Origin: Serinibacter arcticus
GTDB lineage: Bacteria > Actinomycetota > Actinomycetes > Actinomycetales > Beutenbergiaceae
DNA length: 64,000 bases
Direction of reading: 5' to 3'
NCBI RefSeq assembly: GCF_003121705.1
Contig: NZ_PYHR01000002.1
Coordinates: 2,418,001-2,482,000, forward strand
The translations under genes were made by a program, and so were the position numbers. Under the pieces are notes generated by a model. The model was not told the origin of the DNA, searched no databases, and was given only the letters and a program-made list of their open reading frames with translations. Positions 26,475 through 35,849 of the stretch are shown one piece after another. The first letter of the stretch is position 1. The number at the start of each line of letters is the position of its first letter.

Positions 26475-27326
26475 CTACGCCAGCGCGTCCAGCAGCTCGA
26501 GCGTGAGCGCCCACGCCTCGCTCGCCGGGTCGATGACCACGAAGTGGTCGCCGTCGACCTCCGTCAGGGTGGCGTCGGCGCCGGCCGCGGTCGCGAGCGC
26601 CACGTAGTCGCTGCTCTGGCTGAGCGGGACGATGGCGTCGCCACGCCCGTGGATGCAGCGCACGGGGACGGCGAGCGGCAGGCGGGCGGTCGGGTCGGCC
26701 AGGGCGTCCCGGTCGTCGCGAGGGCCGGACGGCTCACCCAGGAGCGAGCGCACCGCGCCGCCGCCGAGGTTCGACGCGTCGGCGGTGGCGAGGTCCAGCA
26801 GGCCGGCCTGCGAGACGGCCGCGGTGACGCGCACGGCGGGATCGGCCCAGCTCGTCCCCGTCAGCGCCGGTCGGCCCGCCGCCCACACGGCCAGGTGGCC
26901 GCCGGCGGAGTGGCCGAGCGTCACCACGGTGCGAAGGTCGAGGCCCTGCACGTCGGCGAGGGCGTCGATGCCGGCGGCAACGTCGTCGAACGTGGCCGGG
27001 TAGCCGCCCCCGTTGCCGACGCGCCGGTACTCCAGGTTCCAGGCCGTCCAGCCGTTCACGGCGAGCGACGCCGCCAGCGGCTGCCCGAGCGAGGCCTCGT
27101 ACTGCGCCTGCCAGAAGCCGCCGTGGATGACCACGACCACACCCTTGGAGTCCCCGACGGGCCGGGTGAGCTCGGCGTACTGGGACGGGTCGTCGCCGTA
27201 GGTGATCCTCGTCGGCGCGGCCACGCCCTCCTCCTCGGCCGGCCTCGGCGACGCGCACGACGCCAGGCCCGCCGTTCCGAGGACGCCGGCGGCCGCCAGA
27301 AGGGTGAGCGCGCTGCGTCGGTCCAC
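26475..27326 (-). CDS. Alpha/beta hydrolase (esterase/lipase-like), putative lipoprotein
   Basis: 283 aa from GTG 27326. Signal RRSALTLLAAAGVLGTAGL ends at ASC, an acceptable lipobox, with an RR pair that could also allow Tat export. Mature protein: oxyanion HGGFW, nucleophile GHSAGGH, acid in IHGRGDAIVP, His in VDGDHFVVID. This is the BD-FAE/Aes-like esterase group. TACGGT sits six bases before the GTG. Downstream toward selO is a GC-rich GGCCC repeat tract (about 27373-27415). Confidence 0.85.
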   Translation of the reverse strand: MDRRSALTLLAAAGVLGTAGLASCASPRPAEEEGVAAPTRITYGDDPSQYAELTRPVGDSKGVVVVIHGGFWQAQYEASLGQPLAASLAVNGWTAWNLEYRRVGNGGGYPATFDDVAAGIDALADVQGLDLRTVVTLGHSAGGHLAVWAAGRPALTGTSWADPAVRVTAAVSQAGLLDLATADASNLGGGAVRSLLGEPSGPRDDRDALADPTARLPLAVPVRCIHGRGDAIVPLSQSSDYVALATAAGADATLTEVDGDHFVVIDPASEAWALTLELLDALA

Positions 27327-27332
27327 CCCTCG

Positions 27333-27338
27333 ACCGTA
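27333..27338 (-). promoter_or_regulatory. -10 box TACGGT, predicted leaderless promoter
   Basis: TACGGT, six bases, then GTG 27326. Confidence 0.5.
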
Positions 27339-27427
27339 CCGAGTCGAGCCCACGCGCACGGCGGTCGGCTGCCGGCCCGGCGCGGCCCGGCCCGGCCCAG
27401 CCCGGTCCGGCCCGCGCTCGAGACCTT

Positions 27428-28891
27428 TCAGGTCCCGCAGAACGTGGTGTAGGCGCCGAAGTCCGCCGGAGCCGGCGCCGCGTAGCGCTCGAGACCGGGC
27501 CGCTCGTCGTACGGCGCCGCAACGACGTCGAGGAGGCGTCGGAGCGGTTCGAGGTCGCCGTCGACGGCGGCCGCGAGCGACTCCTCGACCAGGTGGTTCC
27601 GGGGGACGTAGACGGGATTGACCCGGTCCATCAGATCCGCGTCGGGCGTCAGGGCGCGCCAGCGCTCCACCCACCTGTCGAAGGCCGCCGCGTCCACGAC
27701 CATGCCGCGGGCGGCCGCGTCGTCGCCCCGCGCCGCAGCCCCGAGGGCACGGAAGAAGACCGTGTGGTCGGCACGGCCGGCCTGCATCTGCGCCAGCAGA
27801 TCCTCGGCGAGCGGCGCGAGCGCGACGTCGTCGACGGCGTCGCCCAGTCCGAGCTTGGCCCGCATGCCGGCCGACCAGGCGGCGGCGTAGCGCGGGCGGA
27901 AGGCGCCGAGCGCCGCCATGGCGATCTCGACCGCCTGCTCCTGGTCGTCGTGGAGAAGGGGGAGAAGCGCCTCGGCGAGCCGAGCGAGGTTCCACTCCGC
28001 GACGACCGGCTGGTTGCCGTACGCGTAGCGCCCGCCCTCGTCGATGGAGCTGTACACGGTCGACGGGTCGAAGGCCTCCATGAACGCGCACGGCCCGTAG
28101 TCGATCGTCTCGCCCGAGATCGTCATGTTGTCCGTGTTCATCACCCCGTGCACGAAGCCCACGAGCATCCACCGCGCGACGAGCGAGGCCTGGGCGTCGA
28201 TCACCCGTTCCAGCAGCGCCACGTACGGGTTCGGCTCGCCGGCGACGTCCGGATGGTGGCGGCTGATCGCGTGGTCGGCGAGACGGCGGACCAGGTCGAC
28301 GTCCCCGGTGGCGCGCGCGTACTGGAAGCTGCCCACCCTCAGATGGCTGCTCGCCACCCGGGCGAGGACGGCTCCGGGCAGGATCGTCTCGCGCCGCACC
28401 GGTCGGCCCGTCGCGACGACCGCGAGGGAGCGGGTGGTCGGGATGCCCAGCGCGTGCATCGCCCGGCTGACGATCACCTCGCGCAGCATCGGCCCGACGG
28501 CGGCGAGTCCGTCCCCGTTCCGGGCGAACGGCGTGCGGCCCGAGCCCTTGAGGTGCAGGTCGCGCCGCTCGCCGTCGACGTCGATCAGCTCACCGAGCAG
28601 CAGCGCACGGCCGTCACCGAGTCGTGGGGAGTAGCCGCCGAACTGGTGCCCGGCGTAGGCCTGCGCCACGGGAGTGGCGCCGTCGGGGACGACGGTGCCG
28701 GTCAGGAGCCCGACGCCCTCGGGGCTCCGGAGCCAGGCCGGGTCGAGGCCGAGCTCGGCGGCCAGCGCGTCGTCGAGCACCAGCAGCCGCGGGTCGGGCG
28801 CGTCCTCGGCCCGCCACGGGACGGCCATCTCGGGGAGCTCTCGGGCGAAGGCGCCCTGGAGGACGATCTGCAGTGACTGTGCGGCGCTCAC
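27428..28891 (-). CDS. selO: Protein adenylyltransferase SelO (YdiU/UPF0061)
   Basis: 487 aa pseudokinase that AMPylates proteins in redox homeostasis. Visible family motifs: [20 protein letters not shown] near the N terminus, [15 protein letters not shown] (nucleotide-binding region), [15 protein letters not shown] (metal-binding Asn/Asp) and [14 protein letters not shown]. The C terminus ends FCGT, so the position that is selenocysteine in vertebrates is an ordinary Cys. The GTG start is placed seven bases after TACTCT. Full length for the family. Confidence 0.93.
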   Translation of the reverse strand: MSAAQSLQIVLQGAFARELPEMAVPWRAEDAPDPRLLVLDDALAAELGLDPAWLRSPEGVGLLTGTVVPDGATPVAQAYAGHQFGGYSPRLGDGRALLLGELIDVDGERRDLHLKGSGRTPFARNGDGLAAVGPMLREVIVSRAMHALGIPTTRSLAVVATGRPVRRETILPGAVLARVASSHLRVGSFQYARATGDVDLVRRLADHAISRHHPDVAGEPNPYVALLERVIDAQASLVARWMLVGFVHGVMNTDNMTISGETIDYGPCAFMEAFDPSTVYSSIDEGGRYAYGNQPVVAEWNLARLAEALLPLLHDDQEQAVEIAMAALGAFRPRYAAAWSAGMRAKLGLGDAVDDVALAPLAEDLLAQMQAGRADHTVFFRALGAAARGDDAAARGMVVDAAAFDRWVERWRALTPDADLMDRVNPVYVPRNHLVEESLAAAVDGDLEPLRRLLDVVAAPYDERPGLERYAAPAPADFGAYTTFCGT

Positions 28892-28898
28892 CTCATCG

Positions 28899-28904
28899 AG
28901 AGTA
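28899..28904 (-). promoter_or_regulatory. -10 box TACTCT, predicted leaderless promoter
   Basis: TACTCT, seven bases, then GTG 28891. Confidence 0.45.
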
Positions 28905-29062
28905 CGTCGACCGCTTCCAGGTTCGGCCGGGTCGATGTCGCGTGACCAGGAGCAGATCTCAGGGACGGGACGGAGCGGCACGCCCTCGACCGTCGTGAGG
29001 GACGGGCGCCCGGTGCCACACGTTGGTCGGCGGCAGCGAGCACCGCGACGTCCGACCCGGGA

Positions 29063-30448
29063 CTACCAGGCCCCGCCGCCCCCGGTCTCCGGCGCCATGT
29101 CCACGAAGCGCGCGTAGTGACCCTGAAAGGCCACGACGATCGTGTCGGTCGGGCCGTTGCGGTGCTTGGCCACGATGAAGTCGGCCTCGCCCTTGCGGGG
29201 CGTCTCCCGGTCGTAGGCCTCGTCGCGGTGGAGCAGGATGACCATGTCCGCGTCCTGCTCGATCGAGCCCGACTCGCGAAGGTCGGAGACCTGCGGCCGC
29301 TTGTCCGTGCGCTGCTCGGCGCCACGGTTCAGCTGCGACACCGCGATGACCGGCACCTCGAGCTCCTTGGCGAGCAGCTTGATCGCACGCGAGAACTCCG
29401 AGACCTCCTGCTGACGCGACTCGACGCGCTTGCCCGAGCTCATCAGCTGGAGGTAGTCGATCACCACGAGCTTGAGGTTGTGACGCTGCTTGAGCCGGCG
29501 GCACTTGGCCCTGATCTCCATCAGCGACATGTTCGGGGAGTCGTCGATGAACACGGGAGCGTCGGAGATCGCGCTCACCGTGGAGGCGATCTTCTGCCAG
29601 TCGCGGTCGTCCATCGGGCCCTGGCGCAGCTTCTGCAGCGGCACGGCGGCCTCGGCCGCGATCATGCGCATGACGATCTCGCTCGCGCTCATCTCCAGGG
29701 AGAAGACGGCGGCGGTCTGACCGTGCTTGATGGCGGCCGACCGCACGATGTCGAGCGCCATCGTCGACTTGCCCATCGCGGGGCGCGCGGCGACGACGAT
29801 CATCTGGCCCGGGTGAAGGCCGTTGGTGAGCTTGTCGAACTCGGCGAAGCCGGTCGGCACGCCCACCAGGTTGCCGTCGCGGGAGACGGCGTGCTCGATC
29901 TCCTCGACCGTGCCGTCGATGATGTCGCGGATCGGCTTGTAGTCCTCGCTCGTGCGCCGTTCGGAGACCGCGTAGATCTCGCTCTGCGCCGAGTTGACGA
30001 GGTCCTCGACGTCGCCGCCGTCCTGCGCGTAGCCGAGCTGGACGATGCGCGTGCCGGCCTCGACGAGCTTGCGGAGCACCGCGCGCTCGCGCACGATCCC
30101 CGCGTAGTAGCCGGCGTTGGCGGCCGTCGGCACCGACGAGATGAGCGTGTGCAGGTAGCCGTGGCCACCGACCCGACCCAGCTCGCCGCGCTTGTTGAGC
30201 TCGTCCGCCACCGCGACGACGTCGGTCGGCTGGCCCCGCCCGTACAGGTCGACGACGGCCTCGTAGACCATCTCGTGCGCGGGACGGTAGAAGTCCTGGG
30301 ACCGGATGACCTCGATCACGTCCGCGACCGCGTCCTTGCTGAGCATCATGCCGCCCAGCACGCTCTGCTCGGCCCGCTCGTCCTGCGGCGGCGTCCGATC
30401 GTTGAGCGCGCTCATCGTCCGCATGTCGACGTCGTCAGTCGTGGTCAC
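29063..30448 (-). CDS. dnaB: Replicative DNA helicase
   Basis: 461 aa from GTG 30448, with GGAGAGG upstream. N-terminal collar domain (about 20-120, starting PPQDERAEQSVLGGMML), linker helix, then a RecA-like ATPase: Walker A ARPAMGKST (221-229), Walker B VVIDYLQLM and the arginine-finger/loop region ending GSIEQDADMVILLHRDE. It forms the hexameric ring that unwinds DNA at the fork. No intein is inserted, although actinobacterial dnaB genes often carry one. Separated from rplI by a MATE, ABC exporter and DUF559 insertion. Confidence 0.97.
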   Translation of the reverse strand: MTTTDDVDMRTMSALNDRTPPQDERAEQSVLGGMMLSKDAVADVIEVIRSQDFYRPAHEMVYEAVVDLYGRGQPTDVVAVADELNKRGELGRVGGHGYLHTLISSVPTAANAGYYAGIVRERAVLRKLVEAGTRIVQLGYAQDGGDVEDLVNSAQSEIYAVSERRTSEDYKPIRDIIDGTVEEIEHAVSRDGNLVGVPTGFAEFDKLTNGLHPGQMIVVAARPAMGKSTMALDIVRSAAIKHGQTAAVFSLEMSASEIVMRMIAAEAAVPLQKLRQGPMDDRDWQKIASTVSAISDAPVFIDDSPNMSLMEIRAKCRRLKQRHNLKLVVIDYLQLMSSGKRVESRQQEVSEFSRAIKLLAKELEVPVIAVSQLNRGAEQRTDKRPQVSDLRESGSIEQDADMVILLHRDEAYDRETPRKGEADFIVAKHRNGPTDTIVVAFQGHYARFVDMAPETGGGGAW

Positions 30449-30884
30449 CCGTGGTCCTCTCCCTCGTGCCAGAACCCGAGTGCACACCCGGGCACCGACA
30501 TCGACGTCGTCGGGCCCCGGCGACCGCCGCGCTCCCGGCGCTCGACGGCGCGGAACAGCTCGGCGGACCTCGTCCGGCGCCCCACCGTACGTCCCCAGCC
30601 ACGCGCGTACCGCAGCGGGACGACCGCTTCTCGAGTTGACAGGAGGGGTCATCTCGGCGGGCTGTGGAAACCCTGTGGACGACCTGGGGACAACCCCGGG
30701 GTGCACATGTGGACGACACTCCGCCGTCATCCCCACAGGTGTGGATAACCTGTGGACCAACGTTCACAATCAGCGAGATTGCAACGGTTCTGCCTGTGGG
30801 GTAACCACGCAGCAGTCGACCCGTCGAAGTCGCTGCGGCGACACGCCGAGGCGCCGTGTCGCACCCCCGTGCCACCCTGAGCGC
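30449..30884. other. Control region between dnaB and MATE genes
   Basis: 436 bases with no gene. A TACGGT box at 30584-30589 (minus strand) is the likely dnaB promoter, giving a leader of about 130 bases. The stretch 30663-30759 holds clustered DnaA-box-like sequences (separate entry). CACCCT at 30873-30878, six bases before GTG 30885, is a near-match leaderless box for the MATE gene. Confidence 0.5.
30663..30759. promoter_or_regulatory. DnaA-box cluster upstream of dnaB
   Basis: One perfect DnaA box, TGTGGATAA (30740-30748, reverse complement TTATCCACA), is accompanied by TGTGGA cores at 30663, 30674, 30708 and 30751, all in the same orientation within 97 bases. It could regulate dnaB or act as a DnaA reservoir; the main origin should lie outside the window. 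Confidence 0.55.
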
Positions 30885-32228
30885 GTGACCACGACCATGC
30901 GACGCGAGCTCGACCGGAGGATCCTCGCCCTCGCTGTGCCCGCGCTCGGAGCGCTCGTCGCCGAGCCGGTCTTCGTGCTCGTCGACTCCGCGCTCGTCGG
31001 CCACCTCGGCACCGCCCATCTCGCGGGACTCACCCTCGCCTCGACCCTGCTCGTGACCGCCGTCGGCCTCTTCGTCTTCCTCGCCTACGCGACGACGGCG
31101 AGCGTCGGCAGGCTCCTCGGGGCCGGCCGGCCGGAGCAGGCCATCAGGTCGGGGATCGACGGCATGTGGCTCGCGCTCGCCGTCGGGATCGTCGTCGCCG
31201 GGATCGGTATCGCGCTCGCGCCCTGGGCCATCGGCGCCCTCGGCGGAGAGGGGGAGGTGCTCGCCCACGGGGTCACCTACCTGCGTACGAGCCTGCCCGG
31301 ACTGCCGGGGATGCTCGTCGTCCTCGCCGCCACCGGGGTGCTGCGCGGGATGCTCGACACCCGCACCCCCCTGCTGGTCGCCGGCGTCGGGGCCGTTGCG
31401 AACGCCGGGCTGAACTTCCTCTTCATCTACGGCTTCGGCTGGGGCATCGGCGGCTCCGGCGCCGGCACCGCGCTGGTCCAGCTCGCGATGGGTGCCGTCC
31501 TCGCCTGGCGCGTCACGACGGGCGCCCGTGAGCGAGGCGTCGGCCTGAGCCCGTCCCTCGGCGGCCTCACGCAGGGGATGCGCGACGGCGCTCCCCTGTT
31601 CCTGCGGACGCTCACCCTCCGCGCCGCGATCCTCGTCACCGTCGCGACCGCCGCCACGCTCGGCGACGTTCCCCTGGCCGCCCACCAGATCGTCAACTCG
31701 CTGTGGGGGTTCGCCGCCTTCGCCCTGGACGCGCTGGCGATCGCGGCCCAGGCCCTGGTCGGCCGCGCCCTCGGGGCCGCCGACGCAGATCAGGCTCGCG
31801 CGGTCCTGAGACGCACCCTGTTGTGGGGCGCCGGCGCGGGCGCCGTGCTCGGCCTGCTGCTCGCCGCGCTCGCCGTGCCCCTCTCGGCAGTCTTCACCCC
31901 CGCGGCGGACGTCCGCGCGGCGGCGACGGCCGGCGTCGTCGTGATCGCCATCGCCATGCCCCTGGCCGGGGTGGTCTTCGTGCTCGACGGCGTCCTCATC
32001 GGGGCGGGCGACGGCCGCTTCCTCGCGTGGGCCGGAGTCGTCAGCCTCGTGGCCTACCTGCCGTTCGTGCTCGCCGTCCGGCAGCTGGCCCCGCGCGGTG
32101 TCGGTCACGAGTCCGAGGCGCTGGTCTGGCTGTGGGTCGCGTTCGCCGTCGCCTTCATGCTCGCGCGCGGGCTGGCCACCTATCTGCGCTCCCGAGGGGA
32201 CCGATGGATGGTCCTCGGCGCCCGCTGA
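30885..32228 (+). CDS. MATE family efflux transporter
   Basis: 447 aa with 12 TM helices in two six-helix bundles. Conserved N-terminal segment LALAVPALGALVAEPVFVLVDSALVGHLG and the mirror segment in the second half (LAAHQIVNSLWGFAAFALDA) are typical of the DinF-like MATE branch, which exports cationic compounds in exchange for H+ or Na+. GTG 30885 gives VTTTMRRELDRR; ATG 30897 is an alternative. Independent of dnaB, facing away from it. Confidence 0.9.
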   Translation: MTTTMRRELDRRILALAVPALGALVAEPVFVLVDSALVGHLGTAHLAGLTLASTLLVTAVGLFVFLAYATTASVGRLLGAGRPEQAIRSGIDGMWLALAVGIVVAGIGIALAPWAIGALGGEGEVLAHGVTYLRTSLPGLPGMLVVLAATGVLRGMLDTRTPLLVAGVGAVANAGLNFLFIYGFGWGIGGSGAGTALVQLAMGAVLAWRVTTGARERGVGLSPSLGGLTQGMRDGAPLFLRTLTLRAAILVTVATAATLGDVPLAAHQIVNSLWGFAAFALDALAIAAQALVGRALGAADADQARAVLRRTLLWGAGAGAVLGLLLAALAVPLSAVFTPAADVRAAATAGVVVIAIAMPLAGVVFVLDGVLIGAGDGRFLAWAGVVSLVAYLPFVLAVRQLAPRGVGHESEALVWLWVAFAVAFMLARGLATYLRSRGDRWMVLGAR

Positions 32229-32292
32229 GTCCACCCGCGGGGGGAGACGACGTCGAGACCGCGGGTCGATCCGCCCCCCACTACCGCGCACC

Positions 32293-32298
32293 TAGCGT
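32293..32298 (+). promoter_or_regulatory. -10 box TAGCGT, predicted leaderless promoter
   Basis: TAGCGT, seven bases (CGAAGGC), then ATG 32306. Confidence 0.45.
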
Positions 32299-32305
32299 CG
32301 AAGGC

Positions 32306-33166
32306 ATGAGCCAGACGCCTCCTGCCCCCACGTCCCTGACCACCGCGCCGCCCGCCGACGCCGGCACGCCCCTCCCCACCGCCGCGGCCGCCGTCCGCGG
32401 CGTCGGCCTCCGCAAGACCTACGGCAAGGGCGACGCCCAGGTGCACGCGCTCGACGGCGTCGACGTCGCGTTCGCCCGCGGCCACTTCACCGCGATCATG
32501 GGCGCCTCCGGGTCCGGCAAGTCCACGCTGCTCCACCTCCTCGCGGGCCTCGACTCCGCGAGCGCCGGCCAGGTCTACCTCGGCGACACCGAGCTGACCT
32601 CGCTCGGCGACGACGCCCTGACCGAGCTGCGTCGCAAGCGCGTCGGCTTCGTCTTCCAGTCCTTCAACCTGCTGCCGATGTTCACGGCCGAGCAGAACAT
32701 CCTGCTCCCGCTCGAGCTCGCCGGCACGAAGGTGACCCCCGAGATCCGCGAGTGGTTCGACCTCCTCGTCACCACGCTCGGCCTGAAGCCGCGTCTGACG
32801 CACCGCCCGAGCGAGCTCTCCGGCGGCCAGCAGCAGCGCGTCGCGATCGCGCGCGCCCTCCTCACCCGCCCCGACGTGATCTTCGCCGACGAGCCCACGG
32901 GCAACCTCGACTCCCGCAGCGGCGCCGAGGTGCTCGAGTTCCTGCGCACCTCCGTCCGTGAGTTCGGCCAGACCGTCGTCATGGTCACCCACGACGCGCA
33001 GGCCGCCGCCTACGCCGACCGCGCCGTCCTGGTCGCCGACGGCCGGATCGCCGGTGACGTCGCGAACCCGACGCCCGACGTCGTGCAGGCCGAGCTCGAC
33101 CGCCTCCGCACGGTCTCGCTCGCGAACCCCGCCTCCACCCCGTCGCACGGCATCGAGGCCCGCTGA
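32306..33166 (+). CDS. ABC transporter ATP-binding protein (MacB/LolD type)
   Basis: 286 aa. Walker [10 protein letters not shown] (about residue 70), Q-loop VFQSFNLL, signature LSGGQQQR, Walker [14 protein letters not shown]-loop VTHD. The DEPTGNLDS ending and the partner FtsX-type permease place it in the MacB/LolCDE/FtsE group, whose members drive mechanotransmission or export rather than ordinary transport. The stop overlaps the permease ATG (TGATG). Confidence 0.92.
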   Translation: MSQTPPAPTSLTTAPPADAGTPLPTAAAAVRGVGLRKTYGKGDAQVHALDGVDVAFARGHFTAIMGASGSGKSTLLHLLAGLDSASAGQVYLGDTELTSLGDDALTELRRKRVGFVFQSFNLLPMFTAEQNILLPLELAGTKVTPEIREWFDLLVTTLGLKPRLTHRPSELSGGQQQRVAIARALLTRPDVIFADEPTGNLDSRSGAEVLEFLRTSVREFGQTVVMVTHDAQAAAYADRAVLVADGRIAGDVANPTPDVVQAELDRLRTVSLANPASTPSHGIEAR

Positions 33167-35685
33167 TGTGGCGCCTCACCTGGGCGCAGATGCACCGCAA
33201 CGTCGGGAAGCTCATCGCCGTCGGGATCGCGATCGCGCTCGGCACCGGCTTCATCACGGCGACGTTCGTCACCACCAACGCCATCGAGGACACCGCGCTG
33301 GCCGCGGCCAGCGCGTCGATCGGTGACCCCGACGTCGTCGTCACCGACTCCTCCTACTCCCTGACGGACGACGACGTCGCCGAGCTGTCCGAGCTCGACG
33401 GCGTCACCGAGGTCTACACGTTCCGGAACGTCTTCCGGGAGGTCACCACCGGGTCGGGCACCGAGCTGCTGATGCTCAACCCCCCGGCCGACGATCCGCG
33501 CCTGGGGAACACGACCCTCGAGGACGGACGGGTGCCCGCGGCTGCCGGCGAGATCGCCCTGCCGGCCGCGACGGCCGAGCGCCTCGCCGTCGGGCTCGGG
33601 GGCGAGGTCACCGTGGTGTCGCAGGTCTGGGCCGACGACGGCAGCTCCTCCACCCGCAGGACCCAGGAGTCGACCGTGGTCGGTCTCCTCGCCGACGGCA
33701 CCGGCCTCGGGTTCGGCATGCCGTCCGCCCTCGCCTCCGAGGAGGACATCACCGCCTGGAGCCTCGACGACGGCAGCACCACCTTCTCGCTGCTGACGCT
33801 CGCGGTGGACGACGGCGCCGACGTCAGCGCGGTGTCCGACGCCGTCACGCAGGCGGTCCCGGAAGGGGTCACAGTGATGTCGGGCGAGGAGTACGCCCGC
33901 GACGTCGCCGCCAGCTTCACCGGCGGGATCCAGATCTTCCGGGCGCTCATCTTGGCGTTCGCCGCCGTGGCCATGGCCGTCGCCGGCATCGTCATCGCCA
34001 ACACCTTCACCGTGCTCGTCGCCCAGCGCACCCGCACGCTCGCCCTGCTGCGCTGCGTCGGTGCGACGCAGAGGCAGGTCAAGCGCTCCGTGCGGCTCGA
34101 GGCGCTCGTGCTCGGCGTCGTCTCGTCGGTCGCCGGCATCGCGCTCGGACTCGGCATCGGCCAGGCCGCGCTGTCGATCATCAACCAGCGCGTCGAGGGC
34201 GTCCCGACGCCGACCACCGTCCCGGTCGACCTCGCCACCGTCCTCGTGCCGCTGCTGGCCGGCGTCGTCGTCACGGTCGTGGCGGCGAGCGGCGCGGCCC
34301 GGCTCGCGACCTCGGTCGCACCGCTCGCGGCGATGCGCCCGGTCGACTCCGTCGTCAGCGCCCGCAGCACGAAGCTGCGCCCGATCATCGGCTGGATCCT
34401 CACCGGCGGTGGGTTCGCCGTCATGGCGGGCGCCCTGGCGATGTCCGGGACGCCCGGCAACTTCGAGCTCGCACTGGCGGCCGGTGTCCTCGGCGGCCTC
34501 GTCTCGATCATCGGTGTCGTCATGGCCGCGATCACGATCGTGCCGGCCGTCTCCCGCGTCCTCGGCCGCGGCGTCGCCCGCCTCGGTGGTGTGCCGCGCC
34601 AGCTCGCGGCCACGAACTCGGTGCGCAACCCGCGCCGCACCACCTCGACGGCGACGGCGCTGCTCGTCGGCGTCGCCCTCGTCACCATGATGTCCACGGG
34701 TGCCTCGATGGCCCGGACCCAGCTGGAGGGCGAGCTGGACGCCCAGTTCGCGATCGACGTCGCGGTGACGGGGACCACCGTGTCGCCGACCACCGTCGAG
34801 GCCGTCCGCGACGTCGACGGCGTCGAGTCCACCGTCCTGTTCGAGGGCGGGACCGCAGACGTCGCGACGGCGAGCTTCACCTCCTCGGCCACCGTCCTCG
34901 TGGCGGATCCCGCCACCCTGGGGCAGGTGCTCTCCACGGCGCCCGAGTCCTGGGATCCCGGGACCGTGCTCGCCGACGGCTACCTGATCGGGCAGGACGG
35001 CCCGGTCACCGTCGGTGACACCGAGATCGATGCGGTCCTGGTCGAGGGCCTGCCCGACTTCACGATGCTCGTGACGGCGGACCAGGCCGCGTCGCTCGAC
35101 CTCACCTCGCCGATGCAGTCGCTCTGGGTCGCGATCGCCGACGGCGCCGACCCGACCGACGTCGCCGCCGGGATCCGCGACGCCGTGAGCAGCACGACGT
35201 CGGGCACCGCCGACACCGCCCCGCTGGTCTCCGGCGGCGCCATCGAGAAGGCCGGGTTCACCCAGGTGCTCGACACGCTGCTGGCGGTGGTGGTCGGACT
35301 GCTCGGGGTCGCCGTCGTGATCGCGCTGATCGGCGTGGCGAACACGCTGTCGCTGTCGGTCGTGGAGCGTCGCCGCGAGAACGCGCTGCTGCGGGCCCTG
35401 GGCCTGACGCGGGGTCAGCTCCGCTCGACGCTCGCGGTGGAGGGTGTGCTGCTGGCCGCCGTCGGGGCGCTGGTCGGTCTGGTCCTCGGGCTGATCTACG
35501 GCTGGATCGGCGGCCTGCTGATGCTCGGCGAGACCACCGGTATGACGATCGCCAGCATCACGGTGCCGTGGACGTCGGTGCTCGCGGTGCTCGTGGTCGC
35601 GGTGCTGGCGGGCGTGCTCGCGTCCGTCCTGCCGGCCCGCGGTGCGGTCAAGATCCCGCCGGTGGCGGCCCTCGCCGCCGACTGA
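33166..35685 (+). CDS. FtsX-like permease of ABC exporter
   Basis: 839 aa. It has an N-terminal TM helix (about 16-40), a large extracytoplasmic MacB-PCD-like domain (about 50-255), three TM helices of an FtsX core (about 260-385), further TM helices near 410-470, a second extracytoplasmic domain (about 520-690) and a second FtsX core (700-830). The duplicated FtsX arrangement is usual for actinobacterial permeases of this type. Works with the overlapping ATPase gene. Substrate unknown; peptides or lipoproteins are possible. Confidence 0.9.
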   Translation: MWRLTWAQMHRNVGKLIAVGIAIALGTGFITATFVTTNAIEDTALAAASASIGDPDVVVTDSSYSLTDDDVAELSELDGVTEVYTFRNVFREVTTGSGTELLMLNPPADDPRLGNTTLEDGRVPAAAGEIALPAATAERLAVGLGGEVTVVSQVWADDGSSSTRRTQESTVVGLLADGTGLGFGMPSALASEEDITAWSLDDGSTTFSLLTLAVDDGADVSAVSDAVTQAVPEGVTVMSGEEYARDVAASFTGGIQIFRALILAFAAVAMAVAGIVIANTFTVLVAQRTRTLALLRCVGATQRQVKRSVRLEALVLGVVSSVAGIALGLGIGQAALSIINQRVEGVPTPTTVPVDLATVLVPLLAGVVVTVVAASGAARLATSVAPLAAMRPVDSVVSARSTKLRPIIGWILTGGGFAVMAGALAMSGTPGNFELALAAGVLGGLVSIIGVVMAAITIVPAVSRVLGRGVARLGGVPRQLAATNSVRNPRRTTSTATALLVGVALVTMMSTGASMARTQLEGELDAQFAIDVAVTGTTVSPTTVEAVRDVDGVESTVLFEGGTADVATASFTSSATVLVADPATLGQVLSTAPESWDPGTVLADGYLIGQDGPVTVGDTEIDAVLVEGLPDFTMLVTADQAASLDLTSPMQSLWVAIADGADPTDVAAGIRDAVSSTTSGTADTAPLVSGGAIEKAGFTQVLDTLLAVVVGLLGVAVVIALIGVANTLSLSVVERRRENALLRALGLTRGQLRSTLAVEGVLLAAVGALVGLVLGLIYGWIGGLLMLGETTGMTIASITVPWTSVLAVLVVAVLAGVLASVLPARGAVKIPPVAALAAD

Positions 35686-35696
35686 GACCCCCCGCC

Positions 35697-35827
35697 GACA
35701 ACGCGTCCGGCTGCCGTATCCACGCGATACGGCAGCCGCACGCGTGCTGGGCGACGGACCTCGGCGTCGAGCACGTGTCGCGGTGCTCAATCGCGCCGAT
35801 ACAGCAGTCGCGCGCGTGATCGCCGGG
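35697..35827. repeat. REP-like hairpin doublet 1 (copies A and B)
   Basis: Copy A (35697-35758) has 19-bp arms (35702-35720, 35726-35744) with one mismatch and core GGCTGCCGTATC / GATACGGCAGCC. Copy B (35766-35827) is a more degenerate copy with CAATC and GATACAGCAG arms between GTCGAGCACGTG and a GCGCGTGaTCG edge. The cores are 72 bases apart. The doublet lies between the convergent FtsX and DUF559 genes. Confidence 0.7.
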
Positions 35828-35849
35828 TCGCGGGTCGCCGGGTCGCGGG

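Noticed and set aside
30636-30641. TTGACA as a -35 element for the MATE gene
   Set aside because: No TANNNT lies 16-18 bases downstream and the MATE start is 244 bases away.
33010-35790. 926-codon minus-strand frame opposite the FtsX permease
   Set aside because: Antisense shadow of a clear FtsX gene, low-complexity Asp/Arg/His composition.
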